A model generated the notes under the pieces. It ran no database searches. It saw nothing but the letters and a program-made list of their open reading frames with translations, and had not been told where the DNA came from. From Diphasiastrum complanatum (Eukaryota; Streptophyta; Lycopodiopsida; Lycopodiales; Lycopodiaceae): a DNA stretch of 64,000 nucleotides. The DNA is taken from assembly GCA_029204225.1 (NCBI GenBank), contig CM055100.1:7090547-7154546 (forward strand). The letters run 5' to 3'. Shown here piece by piece: positions 33,116 through 45,274 of this stretch (position 1 is its first letter; each line of letters opens with the position of its first letter). Both the position numbers and the translations under genes were made by a program.

Positions 33116-33433
33116 GTGAGCCAGTTCAATCTACAAAGTATGAGTCCAAGAAGGCATGTAAAGATAACGCATCCCTCTCATAAAGAATTCCAAAGTCTAT
33201 AGTGTTTGAGAGATATCTAAGAATCCTCTTAGCCATTTTCCAATGATGCATGGAGGGATCTTGCATAAATTGACTTAGCTTGCAAATATTATAGCTAAGA
33301 TCTGGTCTAATGATTGTTAATCACATTAGTGAGCCTATGAGACTCCTATAAAGAGTGATGTCCAATTTGGATGTTTCATCATCTTTCATAGGAACTCTTA
33401 CAAGTGGCTCCATAGGTGTTTCTATGATTTTAC
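33116..33433 (-). pseudogene. Old copia RT-RNase H, right part of a target split by element B
   Basis: The minus strand reads ETPMEPLVRVPMKDDE, TLYRSLIGSL, RPDLSYNICKLSQFMQDPS and FGILYERDALSLHAF with stops. The other part continues at 39870. The sequence up to 33433 and the sequence after 39869 rejoin without loss once one TTTAC is removed, within the RT domain (NCK / IIETPMEP). Confidence 0.88.
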
Positions 33434-34088
33434 TGTGAAAATTGTCAACATTTCCTAGCTAGTTTGAGGCCTAAATTGGCTAAAATTGTAAATAGTTTTG
33501 GTTCTGGAGTTTTGCACGTGTGAACCAGGCCACAATGTTTTTATTTACTGTATTTTTTCAGTATGATGAAGTGTCAAACTTCATACCCTTCAAAATGAGA
33601 CCATTTTGATGTATTTTGGTCATATAAGCCATTTTTAGCTATTTTTCCTATATAGGGAATATCTAGGGTCAAGTACCTTCTAGAGAGAGGAGAGAGAGTC
33701 ATCTTCCTCATCCATAAATAGTAGGGAAGTCGTGGAGAACAGGTTGGAGAAACCTTTTGTATGCTTCATTGAGATCAATAGATCATTGTCATTGTTTCTT
33801 CCTCCATTGAGAGCATTGTTGTGTGTATTGTCTTCAAGCTATTGTGTATGATCTTAGGTGCTTTCCAAAAGTGATAGGCTGATGTATTATGGACTGTATA
33901 ATGCTATTTTGGGCCACACTTGATGTTTATGGAAGTTTCCATTTGTGATAAATGCTTTTTGATCAAGTTCTTTGCATTCTAGGTAGCATAGAATGTGTTG
34001 CCAATTCCTAGCTTATGTAGTTTGGAGTGCAAGCATTCAAGCCAATGATCTTGGAGTTTAGATCCACTTAGGATCTGTATTTTTCACA
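33434..34088 (+). repeat. 5' LTR of element B
   Basis: It contains a CACGTG box in GCACGTGTGAA (about 33514), a CTATATAGG box near 33649-33657, and a GA-rich run. The downstream boundary is set by the primer site. Confidence 0.95.
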
Positions 34089-34101
34089 TGGTATCAGAGC
34101 T
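34089..34101 (+). other. Primer binding site of element B
   Basis: TGGTATCAGAGCT directly follows the LTR and is a perfect match to the standard tRNA-iMet-type site. Confidence 0.95.
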
Positions 34102-35260
34102 GGTTGGCTTCTATTTACAGTAAGTATTCCATTTTTGGTGATATTTGGATGTTTGATCAAGTTCTAGCATGATTTTGCATTGCTTTGTTGATCAAATCTT
34201 ACTAACCTTTGTTTTGTGAGTTGAACTTGTGGATCAAAAGCATATTTCAGGTCTATTGAAGATCAGAGGCTGAAAAGAAACTATTTTGGATCAGATCATA
34301 ACACCTAATCATTTGTGATTGTGAGGCTTGTGCATATTCAATACTAACAATGTTCTTTTCAATCCTATTGTTGACAATCTCCATTCTTGGATGAACACTC
34401 TCCTTAAGTGGATGAAACTTCTCCTTAAGTGGATGACAAATGCTCTTTTGAGTGAGTTGTAATTCTCCTAAAGGCTGAGCAAAGCTCCCATTTGGATGAA
34501 AGATCCCCTTTTTTGGGTGAACATATTGTAAGCTCCATTGTGAAGAGCATATTGTAAAGATTGTCATCAATTTTGGCATAAATTTTGGTGTACTTTGTTG
34601 AGCATGCAAGTAACTCTCCTTATGTAATTTGATTGGAGCATTTGCTGGAAGGTGTTAACCATTATGCAAGTGTGTTTTCAGGTTCTTAACAGGTTGAGGA
34701 ACATTCTCATGTGAAGTGATCTTAGATCTACATCTAAACACCAAGATTTGACAAGATAGTGAAGCTAGTCTTGTGATTCACTAAGTGTGCTCATTCATTC
34801 ACCTCTAAATCTTGTATTTATCACTTGCTGGAGTTTATAAACTTTTAGAAGTGTGGTTTACATGTGGTTTTACAGGTTGAATCAATATCTTAGTGTGTTG
34901 ATCATATGTTGATCAAGTTTGTTCATTACTAGGTAATCTTGGCATCCTAGTTTTGGGTATTTTCTAAGAATGCAAGTAACTCTTCACACCATAACTTGAT
35001 TTGGTCACTTGCTGGAAAGTTTGAGAGCTTAAGCAAGAGTGTGTTCAGGTTGGTTTGATTTTGTAATCCATTCTTAGTGTGTGCAAAGTGTTGCATGTGT
35101 TTCAATCTTCCTTTCTATGCTTGGAAACCATCTAGGTTCAAGATAGAAGTGTTTTAGGGTCCTAAATCTTCATAGATCTCTTTATCTATCATTTGTTGAG
35201 AGAAAAGTGAGTGCTAAGTGCTTTAGGACAGAACCTAAAAGTTGAAGAAACATTAGAATC
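34102..35260 (+). promoter_or_regulatory. Long leader of element B with repeated module
   Basis: The 1.16 kb untranslated leader contains three diverged copies of a module 'TTGCTGGA ... aagTGTG ... CAGGTT' at about 34634-34690, 34822-34885 and 35009-35055. The minus-strand relative at 41590-43265 keeps the same modules. Packaging, splicing or internal initiation roles are possible but unproven. Confidence 0.6.
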
Positions 35261-38200
35261 ATGGCTTCCAATGGTGGGATCATGCTAGAGTCTAGTGAAA
35301 GGTTGAGTTCATCAAACTACTCTACTTGGAAAGTGAGGATGGAGTCCTTACTTGAGTTGAATGAACTCATGGACATAGTTGCAGAAATTGAAGAGAGACC
35401 TCTCACACTTCAAGAGCAACAAAGGTTTGATAAGAAGGCCAAAAGGGCTCTTCATATCATTAAAATGAATGTTACAAATGAACTTCTCAAGGAAGTTGGA
35501 AAGTGTCAAAGTGCAAGTGAGGCATGGAATGCCTTAAAGAAGCTCTTTGAATCAAAGTCCACATCTAGGGTATTGACCCTAAGGAGACAAATATTTTCTA
35601 GTAGGCAAAGAGAGGGTGAAAGTGCTCATGCATTTATCTTGAGAGTTAAGTCCCTAAGTGATGATTTAGCATGCATTGATGAGAACATAAAAGATGGTGA
35701 AATAGTCCAAGTTATGTTGAATGGTTTGCTAAATGAACATGCTAACCTTGTGCAAAGTTTTGCCATTCAAAGAGTCTTGCCAAGTGTGGTTGACTTGCAA
35801 GAAATCTTATTGGCTGAAGAACATAGGTTGCAATCAAAGCTTGATGGTGCATCCTTGCAAGGTGGAGGTGAAGAGGCTTTCTTCACAAAAGGCAAATTCA
35901 AGGGCAAAGGTAAAGGCAAAGGGAAATGGTCCAAAGGTGGTAACTTTGATCATGATGATCACTCTTCCTCTTCCTCTTCTACTAAGAACAATAAGTCAAA
36001 GTTCAAGTGCTTTTATTGTGGGATAAAAGGTCATTTTGCAAATGAATGTTATAAGAAGAAAAGAGAGCAAGGAGAGAGGCAAGGAAATCTTACAATAGAT
36101 GAGGAAGAACATAACACATGTGAATCACTTGTTATGACTTCAAGTTTGTTAGCCAACATAGATGATAATGATCCTTGGTGGATTGATAGTGGAGCCTCAT
36201 CTCACATGACAAGACATAAGGAATACTTTACATCCTTATTGTCTTATGAGGGAGAAGGTAACATCATCTACACTGCAAATGATGGTCAATGTGACATCAA
36301 AGGCATAGGCACTATTCCTATTTCCCTTTCAACAAATAGGAAAGCAAATCTTGAAAATGTTTTGTACATTCCTTCAATCACTAAGAATTTGCTTAGTGTA
36401 AGTCAAATGATTGACAAAGGACTTGATGTGGAGTTCATTGGAGATGCATGTTTGATAAGTAAATGTGGATCCTTGATTGCTCAAGGTAGGAGGCATGGTA
36501 AACTTTTCAAGCTTGATGCATGTGTGATCTCTAATCATGAAGGATGTATGGCTAGGGAGCAATTGACAAACCAAGAAGTTTGGCACAAGAGGTTGGGCCA
36601 TCCCAACTTCAAATCTTTGGAGGTAATGGCAAAGAAAGAGCTTGTTCTTGGTCTCCCTAAAAGTCTTGTTGCAAACAATAGTGTTTGTGAACATTGTGCC
36701 TTGTCCAAATCTCATAGACTTGCTTATTCTAGATCTACTTCTAGATCTAAAGAAGCTTTTCAACTTGTGCATTCTGATATTCATTCTTCTAGTACAACTA
36801 GCAATGGTGGGGCGAAGATGTATGCAACTTTCATTGATGACTTTAGTAGGTATACTTGGATCTATCTTCTTAAAAGTAAGGATGAAGTGTTTGCTGCATT
36901 TGTCAAGTTCAAGAATGAAATGGAAAACCAATTCAATACAAAGATCAAATGCTTAAGATCTGATAATGGAGGGGAATACACCTCAAATAGGTTCAAAGAC
37001 TTTTGTATAGCACATGGGATTAAGAGGGAGATGTCTAGTCCTAGGACTCCACAACAGAATGGAGTGGCCGAGAGGAAGAATAGAACCCTTTGTGAATGTG
37101 CCAAGGCAATGAGACTACATGCTAATCTTGCTAAGTCTTTTTGGGGGGAAGCTTTAGCATGTGCTAACTATCTATGTAATAGATGGACAAGTGCTTCCTT
37201 GGATGGTAAAACTCCTCATGAGGTTCTTTATGGTAGAAGGCCGAGTGTCAAGCATTGTAGGATCTTTGGATGTACATGTTTTGTCAATATCACACTTGAT
37301 GATAGAACTAAAGAAGATCCTTCATCAAAGAAGGGTGTGTTTGTTGGCTATAGTGAAGTAAGCAAGGCTTACAAAGTGTACATTCCTTCTACAAAGAAAG
37401 TTGTCATAAGTAGGGATGTCATCTTTCATGAAGAGAATGTTTCCAATGTTGTTGATGTTGATGTTGATGTGCCTACTAATCATCATGATGTGCAAGATGT
37501 CTTGGATGAAGATGGAGATGCCACTCCAAAGCAAACTTCAAGGAAGACTCAAAGGCAAAGGGCTAAGCCATCAAGGCTAACCTATGATGAAAAAGGAAAG
37601 CAAGTGGTGGACAACTCTAACTTTGCTTTTCTTACCTCTTTTGATGAACCAACTTGTGTAGGTGAAGCAATTCAAAAGAAGGAATGGATCCAAGCCATGG
37701 ATCATGAGCATCAAGCACTCATCAAAAGCAACACATGGAGGTTGGTAAAGCTTCCAAAGGACAAGAAGGCAATTGGTTGTAAGTGGATCTTCAAGATCAA
37801 GACAAATCAAGATGGATCAATCAACAAGTACAAGGCAAGGTTGGTGGCAAAGGGGTATGCTCAAGAATATGGTATTGACTATGATGAGACCTTTGCACCC
37901 GTGGCAAAGATGGTAACTATTCGAATCCTAATCTCTCTTGCAACTCTTTATGATTGGGATATGTGGCAAATGGATGTTACTAATGCCTTCTTGAATGGTG
38001 ATCTTGAAGAAGATATTTACATGGAGCAACCCGAGGGCTATGTTTCACATGATGAGCCTAATCATGTGTGCTATCTCCAAAAGAGTTTGTATGGGCTAAA
38101 GCAAGCACCAAGGAGTTGGTATGCTAAGCTCAATTCCTTCTTACTTTCTCAAAACTTTGTTATGAGTGAGTATGATCATTCTCTCTACTTTAGATTGAAT

Positions 38201-39214
38201 GAAAATGATATCACTTTACTTTTGATCTATGTTGATGACATTATCTTAAGTGGTGGTAACAATCTAGATATAGATGAAATCAAGATGGCACTCAAAAGAG
38301 AGTTTGAAATTCAAGATCTTGGTAAACTTCATTATATCTTAGGAATAGAGATTATTAGAACTTCTAAATCTACATTCATATGTCAAGAAAAGTATGTTAA
38401 CTCTATTCTAAAAAGGTTTCATATGGAAGATTGTAAAGTTGTTTCTACTCCTATGGAATCAAATGTAAAGCTAACTACAAGAAGTAATGAAAGATCCTTC
38501 AAGGACATTACTCTCTATAGAAAGCTAATAGGATCTCTTATATGGTTAACCATCACAAGACCTGATCTAAGCTTTGTGGTTGGTAAACTAAGTCAATTTA
38601 TGCAAGATCCTAGTGAGGCTCATTGGAAGCTAGGAAAGAGAGTACTTAGATACATCTCGGGATCTAGAGATTTTGGCATCTTGTATGGAGGTACTACACC
38701 TAACCTTTGTGGATTTTCAGATTCAGATTTTGCAGGTGATCAAATGGATAGGAAGTCAACAAGTGCCTTTGCAATCTATCTTGGAGATGGAGTGGTCTCA
38801 TGGCTATCAAAGAAGCAACCAACTATCTCTCTATCTTCCACCGAAGCCGAGTACAAGGCATTAACAACATGCACCAAGGAGATTCTTTGGATCAAGAGGA
38901 TGTTATTGGATCTTCACTTGCTGGAACCAGAGAAGACTCCAATCATACTTTGTGATAACCTTTCAGCCCAAAGCTTGGCAAGCAATCCTGTTTTTCATGC
39001 AAGGAGCAAGCACATTGAGATTGCTCACCATTTTGTGAGAGATCAAGTCATTGCCAAAGAGGTGGAGCTTCAACATGTCTCTTCAAAGGAGTGTGTGGCT
39101 GATATCTTCACCAAACCATTGGGAAAGGACCTATATTTAATGCATAGATCTAATCTTGGAATGTGCTCAAAGACTATGTTGAAACTAGCATCCAATGTTG
39201 AAGAGGGAGTGTGA
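35261..39214 (+). CDS. Copia Gag-Pol polyprotein of element B, intact
   Basis: It has 1317 residues in one frame. Gag occupies about 1-290 (SSNYSTWKVRMESLLEL near 18-34; zinc knuckle CFYCGIKGHFANEC at 250-263). The protease active site is DSGA at 309-312. Integrase has the zinc region from H442 and the catalytic triad D506, D568 and E604. RT has YVDD at 990-993, and RNase H carries SDSDFAGD, SSTEAEYKAL and DNLSAQSLASN. All catalytic residues expected for copia are present. The start is the first ATG in good context (atcATGG). The TGA stop lies five bases into the 3' LTR. No separate gag stop or frameshift is seen, so Gag/Pol ratio control is not evident from the frame. Confidence 0.97.
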   Translation: MASNGGIMLESSERLSSSNYSTWKVRMESLLELNELMDIVAEIEERPLTLQEQQRFDKKAKRALHIIKMNVTNELLKEVGKCQSASEAWNALKKLFESKSTSRVLTLRRQIFSSRQREGESAHAFILRVKSLSDDLACIDENIKDGEIVQVMLNGLLNEHANLVQSFAIQRVLPSVVDLQEILLAEEHRLQSKLDGASLQGGGEEAFFTKGKFKGKGKGKGKWSKGGNFDHDDHSSSSSSTKNNKSKFKCFYCGIKGHFANECYKKKREQGERQGNLTIDEEEHNTCESLVMTSSLLANIDDNDPWWIDSGASSHMTRHKEYFTSLLSYEGEGNIIYTANDGQCDIKGIGTIPISLSTNRKANLENVLYIPSITKNLLSVSQMIDKGLDVEFIGDACLISKCGSLIAQGRRHGKLFKLDACVISNHEGCMAREQLTNQEVWHKRLGHPNFKSLEVMAKKELVLGLPKSLVANNSVCEHCALSKSHRLAYSRSTSRSKEAFQLVHSDIHSSSTTSNGGAKMYATFIDDFSRYTWIYLLKSKDEVFAAFVKFKNEMENQFNTKIKCLRSDNGGEYTSNRFKDFCIAHGIKREMSSPRTPQQNGVAERKNRTLCECAKAMRLHANLAKSFWGEALACANYLCNRWTSASLDGKTPHEVLYGRRPSVKHCRIFGCTCFVNITLDDRTKEDPSSKKGVFVGYSEVSKAYKVYIPSTKKVVISRDVIFHEENVSNVVDVDVDVPTNHHDVQDVLDEDGDATPKQTSRKTQRQRAKPSRLTYDEKGKQVVDNSNFAFLTSFDEPTCVGEAIQKKEWIQAMDHEHQALIKSNTWRLVKLPKDKKAIGCKWIFKIKTNQDGSINKYKARLVAKGYAQEYGIDYDETFAPVAKMVTIRILISLATLYDWDMWQMDVTNAFLNGDLEEDIYMEQPEGYVSHDEPNHVCYLQKSLYGLKQAPRSWYAKLNSFLLSQNFVMSEYDHSLYFRLNENDITLLLIYVDDIILSGGNNLDIDEIKMALKREFEIQDLGKLHYILGIEIIRTSKSTFICQEKYVNSILKRFHMEDCKVVSTPMESNVKLTTRSNERSFKDITLYRKLIGSLIWLTITRPDLSFVVGKLSQFMQDPSEAHWKLGKRVLRYISGSRDFGILYGGTTPNLCGFSDSDFAGDQMDRKSTSAFAIYLGDGVVSWLSKKQPTISLSSTEAEYKALTTCTKEILWIKRMLLDLHLLEPEKTPIILCDNLSAQSLASNPVFHARSKHIEIAHHFVRDQVIAKEVELQHVSSKECVADIFTKPLGKDLYLMHRSNLGMCSKTMLKLASNVEEGV

Positions 39215-39864
39215 AAATTGTCAACATTTCCTAGCTAGTTTGAGGCCTAAATTGGCTAAAATTGTAAATAGTTTTGGTTCTGGAGTTTTGCACGTGTGAA
39301 CCAGGCCACAATGTTTTTATTTACTGTATTTTTTCAGTATGATGAAGTGTCAAACTTCATACCCTTCAAAATGAGACCATTTTGATGTATTTTGGTCATA
39401 TAAGCCATTTTTAGCTATTTTTCCTATATAGGGAATATCTAGGGTCAAGTACCTTCTAGAGAGAGGAGAGAGAGTCATCTTCCTCATCCATAAATAGTAG
39501 GGAAGTCGTGGAGAACAGGTTGGAGAAACCTTTTGTATGCTTCATTGAGATCAATAGATCATTGTCATTGTTTCTTCCTCCATTGAGAGCATTGTTGTGT
39601 GTATTGTCTTCAAGCTATTGTGTATGATCTTAGGTGCTTTCCAAAAGTGATAGGCTGATGTATTATGGACTGCATAATGCTATTTTGGGCCGCACTTGAT
39701 GTTTATGGAAGTTTCCATTTGTGATAAATGCTTTTTGATCAAGTTCTTTGCATTCTAGGTAGCATAGAATGTGTTGCCAATTCCTAGCTTATGTAGTTTG
39801 GAGTGCAAGCATTCAAGCCAATGATCTTGGAGTTTAGATCCACTTAGGATCTGTATTTTTCACA
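39210..39864 (+). repeat. 3' LTR of element B
   Basis: It is the same length as the 5' LTR and nearly identical to it. The purine tract GAAGAGGGAG (39200-39209) immediately precedes it and is itself coding (Glu-Glu-Gly-Val). Confidence 0.97.
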
Positions 39865-39869
39865 TTTAC

Positions 39870-40137
39870 AATTTTGCATATTGTATATTTTAAGAACATG
39901 ATGAGCATATCTAGATTGACAAATGAAGCTATAATCTTTGGATGTAGTGCCTTCTATGCTCAATACAAAGTGTAGAGACCCGAGATCAACCATCTTAAAT
40001 TGATTGCTTAAAGCAATTTTGGTTTGATCTATCATGAGTAGACAATTTCCTACTCAAGATTATGTCATCCAAATAGATGAGTAAGAACACATTATTTCCA
40101 TTTTCATTGAACTTTAAATAAAAAGATGGACCATTCT
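39870..40137 (-). pseudogene. Old copia RT, left part of the target split by element B
   Basis: The minus-strand frame MIDQTKIALSNQFKMVDLGS followed by LHFVLSIE is the RT segment just before the TPM motif. Upstream (40036-40137) the YVDD region is eroded ('YSSIWMT'). It ends where a gypsy LTR begins. Confidence 0.85.
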
Positions 40138-40632
40138 TGTCATGCCCACGACTGATCTCAGATAGCTTATCCCGCTAGAGGTCAGTAGGCCTACCTTGAC
40201 CGTAAATTTATGATTATGAGGAGTTTGGGGCTCTCATGTGCATAATGTCATAATTAATGGCTGGAGGCCTAAAACTCAAGATGGTGGATTATTATGGGTC
40301 TATCAATGAGTCATAGGGGAATTGGATGATGTGGCCCAAATAGAATGCAGTAGGTGTCTAGAGAGGTGTCACAGTGCACTACTAGTGGTGCATGGGTCTT
40401 GGACGATATAAGTATACCTATTGGGCTCTCACTAGTTCATGCTTGATTGTGATGTGAGTAGCTATATATTGCTGGTATGGCTCCTCTATCCCTTGTGGTG
40501 ATTGATCCCTAGCTTGGGGGCTAGATCCGTAAGATCTAGGTTTGGTTGAATTGGTTTGTCCACTATCTGATTACCTTGTGTTGCTTTGTTGCGGCTTGCT
40601 TGGCTAGAGTATCCTTGGTGAGTGGCTTTATA
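40138..40632 (+). repeat. Ty3/gypsy-type LTR
   Basis: It begins TGTCATGCCCACGACTGATC, typical of plant gypsy LTRs, and runs to a primer site TGGTATCAGAGCCAA at 40634-40648. No second LTR or pol was found. About 200 bp of leader may follow; the rest of 40850-41580 has no recognised gene. Confidence 0.65.
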
Positions 40633-41487
40633 GTGGTATCAGAGCCAAGGCTAAGTGGATTTGTCGTCGAAAAGTGCTAATGTGGAGGCCAAGAGTTCAA
40701 AGAGGATCTTCGTGTTGGGTTCCGGAATTCTTGGATTTTTCGGAGCAAAAGCTTGGTGGTGATTCATGTTTCTCTTCCCAAATTACGGAGTTCGAGAGGA
40801 TGTTGATTGTATGGTAGATAAACTACCAAAAGTACAATCGGTTGAATAAAGTATGATGTTGAATGGTGAGTTTGAAAATATTTTGATTCACTTGTAACAT
40901 TAAGTTTTTTTGCAATTACTTTTTGCGTTTTGCTTTTTGATTTTTGATATTAAGCAAAAATTCAGCCACTTTTAAGCTAAAATTTTGTGCTTTCAAAAAG
41001 GTAGATTTTTTGAGTGCTTGATAGGAAAAGCAATCAAAATTTTGCTCTGAAATAGGAGTTGAATGCTGGTCCTATTTGGAACAAGCTTCTTGATGTTCAC
41101 TTTCAGAATTGTCAACATAATGGTTGATTTTAGATTTGTTAGTGGATGTGCTTTTCTATCGTTTTAGAAAGGTTGTTTTCCATTTGTTATGGCCATTAGG
41201 TTGAATCACTGCTTTTTGGCAAAGCCTTAAGGTGATTTTGGAAGCAGCAAATTGGTGGAAACTAAAGGTTTAGACCACCTTTTTCCCTATGCTTGGTGTA
41301 TGTGTTTGATTATTTAAACAGAGGAAACTTGAAGTACTAAAGAAAGGCAAAAGGTTAACAAACTTTCTTAGTTTGTTCTTGCTTCTTATGAAAAAACAAT
41401 TTCTCAAACATTCTACCAAATGTTTATGAACACATTCACAGCATGCTTCTTGACTGAAGAAAAAGAAGAAAGAAGAAATTTAACAAG

Positions 41488-43265
41488 CTATTGTGCTTTG
41501 TTATGTGCTGTGAAAGCACATTTGTTTTCTTTTATACACTTTTTACTCCAACTTTCAGAATCTGTAAATCTGGACAAATTTGAAGTCATAACAAGAGATT
41601 CAGAAATGCTATCCTCTTCTTCATCTATTGCTAGATTTCCTTGTCTCTCACCTTGCTCTCTTTTCTTCTTACGACATTCATTAGTAAAATGACCTTTTAT
41701 CCCACAATAAAAGCACTTGAACTTTGACTTATCTTTCTTTCTAAAAGAAGTAGAAGAGAAGGAGGAAGAGTGATCATCATGATCCGAGTTACCACCTTTG
41801 GACCATTTTCCTTTTCCTTTACCTTTGCCTTTGACATTGCCTTCTGTGAAGAAAGCCTCTTCACCTCCACCTTGCAAGGATGCACCATCAAACTTTGACC
41901 GCAAACTATGTTCTTTAGCCAATAAGATTTCTTGCAAGTCAACCACACTTGGAAAGACTCTTTGAATGGAAAAACTTTGCACAAGGTTAGCATGTTCATC
42001 TAGCAAATCATTCAACATAACCTGGACTATTTCACCGTCTTTTATGCTTTCATGAATGCATGTTAGATCATCACTTAAGGACTTAACCCTCAAGACAAAT
42101 GCATGAGCAATTTCTGCCTCTCTTTGTCTACTAGAAAATATTTGCCTCCTTATGGTCAATACCCTAGATGTGGACTTTGATTCAAAGAGATTCTTCAAGG
42201 CATTCCATGCCTCACTTGCACTTTGACACTTACCAACTTCCTTGAGAAGTTCATTGGTAATATTCATTTTAATGATATGAAGAGCCCTTGTAGCCTCCTT
42301 ATCAAACCTTTGTTGCTCTTGAATTGTGGGTGGTCTCTCTTCAGTTCCTGCAACTATGTCCATGAGTTCATTCAACTCAACCAAGGACTCCATCCTCACT
42401 TTCTAGGTAAAGTAATTTGAATGATCCCACCATTGGAATCCATGAATATAATGATTCTTAAACTTTTAGGTTCTATCCTAATGCACCTAGCACTCACTTT
42501 TCTCTCAACAAATGATGGATAAGGAGATCTCAGAAGATCTAGGACCCTAAAACACTTCTATCTTGAACCTGTCTGGTTTCCAAGCATAGAAAGGAAGATT
42601 GAGACACATGCAACACTTTGGACAAACTAAGAATGGATTACAAAATCAAATGAACCTAAGCACACTCTTTATTAAGCTCTCAAGATTCCCAGCAAGTGAC
42701 CAAATCAAGTTATGGTGTGAAGAGTTACTTGCATTCATAGAAAATACACAAGACTAGGCTGCCAAGGAATTGAACAAACTTGATCAACATATGATCAACA
42801 CACTAAGATATTGATTCAACTGATTAAACCACATGTAAAGCACACTTTTAAAAGTTTATAAACTCCAGCAAGTGATAAATACAAGCTTTAGAAGTGAATG
42901 AAAGAGCACACTTAGTGAGTCACAAGACTAGCTTCACTAGCTTGTCAAATCTTGATGTTTAGATGTAGATCTAAGATCACTTCCCATGAGAATGTTCTTC
43001 AACCTGTTAAGAACCTGAAAACACATTTGCATAATGGTTAGAATCTTCCAGCAAGTGCTCCAATCAAATTAAATAAGGAGAATTACTTACATGCTCAACA
43101 AAGTACACCAAAATTTATGCAAAAGATTGTTGACAATCTGTTCACCCAAAGGGGATCTTTCATCCAAGTGGGAGCTTTGCTCAGCCTTTTGGAGAATTAC
43201 AAAATCACTCAAAGAGTATTTGTCATCCACTTAAGGATAATATTCATCCATTTAAGGAGGTTTCC
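41488..43265 (-). pseudogene. Truncated B-family copia: leader and gag
   Basis: The minus-strand leader (43265-42440) matches element B's leader modules. Gag begins near 42440 but lacks about 50 bp of its first codons, and then runs open from 42399 (MRMESLVELNELMDIVAG) through the zinc knuckle CFYCGIKGHFTNEC. Homology to B stops at about 41580, where the frame continues into unrelated codons to 41488. Protease, integrase, RT and LTRs are absent. Confidence 0.92.
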
Positions 43266-43448
43266 ATGGCCTGTCACACTTGTTTATTAGTATAGTACTT
43301 GACTTAGGTCAGATCCAAACAAATGAACTCAAAAGATTAGACAATAATCAAGCATCAATTCCACATAAACAAGAATATTGCCAAAGTTGCCAACAATTTG
43401 ATTATCAGAAAAGTGGTAAGCACTCACCATAAATTTACATAGGATTGA

Positions 43449-43836
<388 letters not shown>

Positions 43837-44190
43837 CTCCTCAAAACTAAGCTATTTTTCCGACATAGATTTTCTTATAACATTGAGAGATAACCTTAAC
43901 TTAGCAAATGGTGCTCTTGAAAGTGGCTTAGTAAGAAGATCAGCCAAGCATTCTGATGTTAGGACATGCTCCAAATGGATCTCCCCTTCTTGGACTTTTC
44001 CTCGAACAAAATGGTGACAACCTTCAATATGTTTTCTTCTAGCATGAAAAACTAGATTGCTAGCAAGACTTTGAGAAGACAGATTGTCACATTTGATTAG
44101 GGGAACATAATCATACTTGAGCACATGAAGCTCCATTAGCAACCTCTTGATCCATAATATCTCCGTGATAGTTGTTGTAAGCACCTTTCA
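43837..44190 (-). pseudogene. Copia RNase H C-terminus
   Basis: The minus frame 44184-43852 reads ITEILWIKRLLMELHVLKYD, KCDNLSSQSLASN, HARRKHIEGCHHFVR and CLADLLTKPLS: the last ~110 residues of a copia polyprotein. It is cut at its 5' side near 44190, before a GA repeat. Confidence 0.92.
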
Positions 44191-44247
44191 GATTCCGTCG
44201 AAGATATAGAAACAATTGATTGTTTCAGGAGTGTTCAAGCTCGTAGG

Positions 44248-44365
<118 letters not shown>

Positions 44366-44389
44366 AACTATTCTCCCACTTGATCCTTG

Positions 44390-45274
44390 GTCTAGATCAC
44401 ATATATAAATGTCTTTCTACTATAATCTTCAATGAACATGACAAAGTACCTTGTCTTTCCTATTGATTCCTTTTCCATTGATTCGCAGACAATGTGTGTA
44501 TCAGCTCTAGTATCTCTTGTGTCACCATCCTAGTCCTACGCTTAGAAGGCTCCTTGTGCTACTTCCCTAGAGCACAAGCTTCTCAAATGTACAGTTATGC
44601 ATCCTTGTCATAATCAAAATTGCTCACCAAATCCTTTAATTTCAAAAATTCCATCACTGTAGCTCCTATGTGTCCAAGCCTTCGATGCCATATTGCATCT
44701 TTGTTCTCGATACTACAATATGTGTCTCATGGTTTGTCAGTCTGTGCCATCCTGTTGACTAACAAAAGATTATTTGATATTTGAGGCACATACATCACAT
44801 CATTTAATACACTTGTTTTGTCTCTACCGAGTGCTAATCGCACTATTCCTGATCCAGGCGATTCAATGGATTTTTGATTCCCTAATATTATTCTCCCTGC
44901 AAGTAATCCTCATATGTTGAAAATACTTTAATGTTGAAGGTCATGTGTGCCATCGCCCCTGAGTCCAAATACCAGACTTCATCATTGCTCCTTTCTCCTA
45001 AGTCTGCTATGTCAATCACCATTGGAGTTTTTTCCCTCCACCATTTCTTGGGAGTGACTTTGTTTTGACTTTTTGTACATTATCTCCAAGAGTCATGAGA
45101 GCTATGTTCTCCTCTGTCTGCTCTGCTTCATCCATGTTTACTTGCATCGCTCTCTTTTTTTTTCATGTCCTCAGTTTTCTTGGCACATTCCCTTACAATC
45201 TGGCTAGAATTGTGACAGTAGTAGCAGATGATCTGTTTTTTCTTCTCAAACTATTGTTTTGCTTGGCCTCCTTC
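44390..45274 (-). pseudogene. Old copia E, gag end to integrase (left of F insertion)
   Basis: Minus-strand fragments: a zinc knuckle CYYCHNSSQIVREC with Gln for the His (45232-45183), eroded protease, NDVMYVPQISNNLLLVNRMA, WHRRLGHIGATVMEFLK and integrase core remnants (KTRYFVMFIEDYS) near 44450. Stops interrupt throughout. The remainder lies at 51433-52019, on the other side of element F. Confidence 0.85.

Larger units (their letters stand above)
33434..39864 (+). mobile_element. Complete, young Ty1/copia retrotransposon (element B)
   Basis: The element spans 6431 bp with two 655 bp LTRs (33434-34088, 39210-39864), each TGTGAAAATT ... TTTTCACA. The primer site is at 34089, with an 1160 bp leader and one uninterrupted polyprotein frame. 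It is flanked by TTTAC at 33429-33433 and 39865-39869. Reading the LTRs side by side I find only two differences (T/C and A/G near 33895-33915 versus 39671-39691), about 0.3%. It sits inside an older minus-strand copia. By sequence it could be competent to transpose. Confidence 0.97.
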
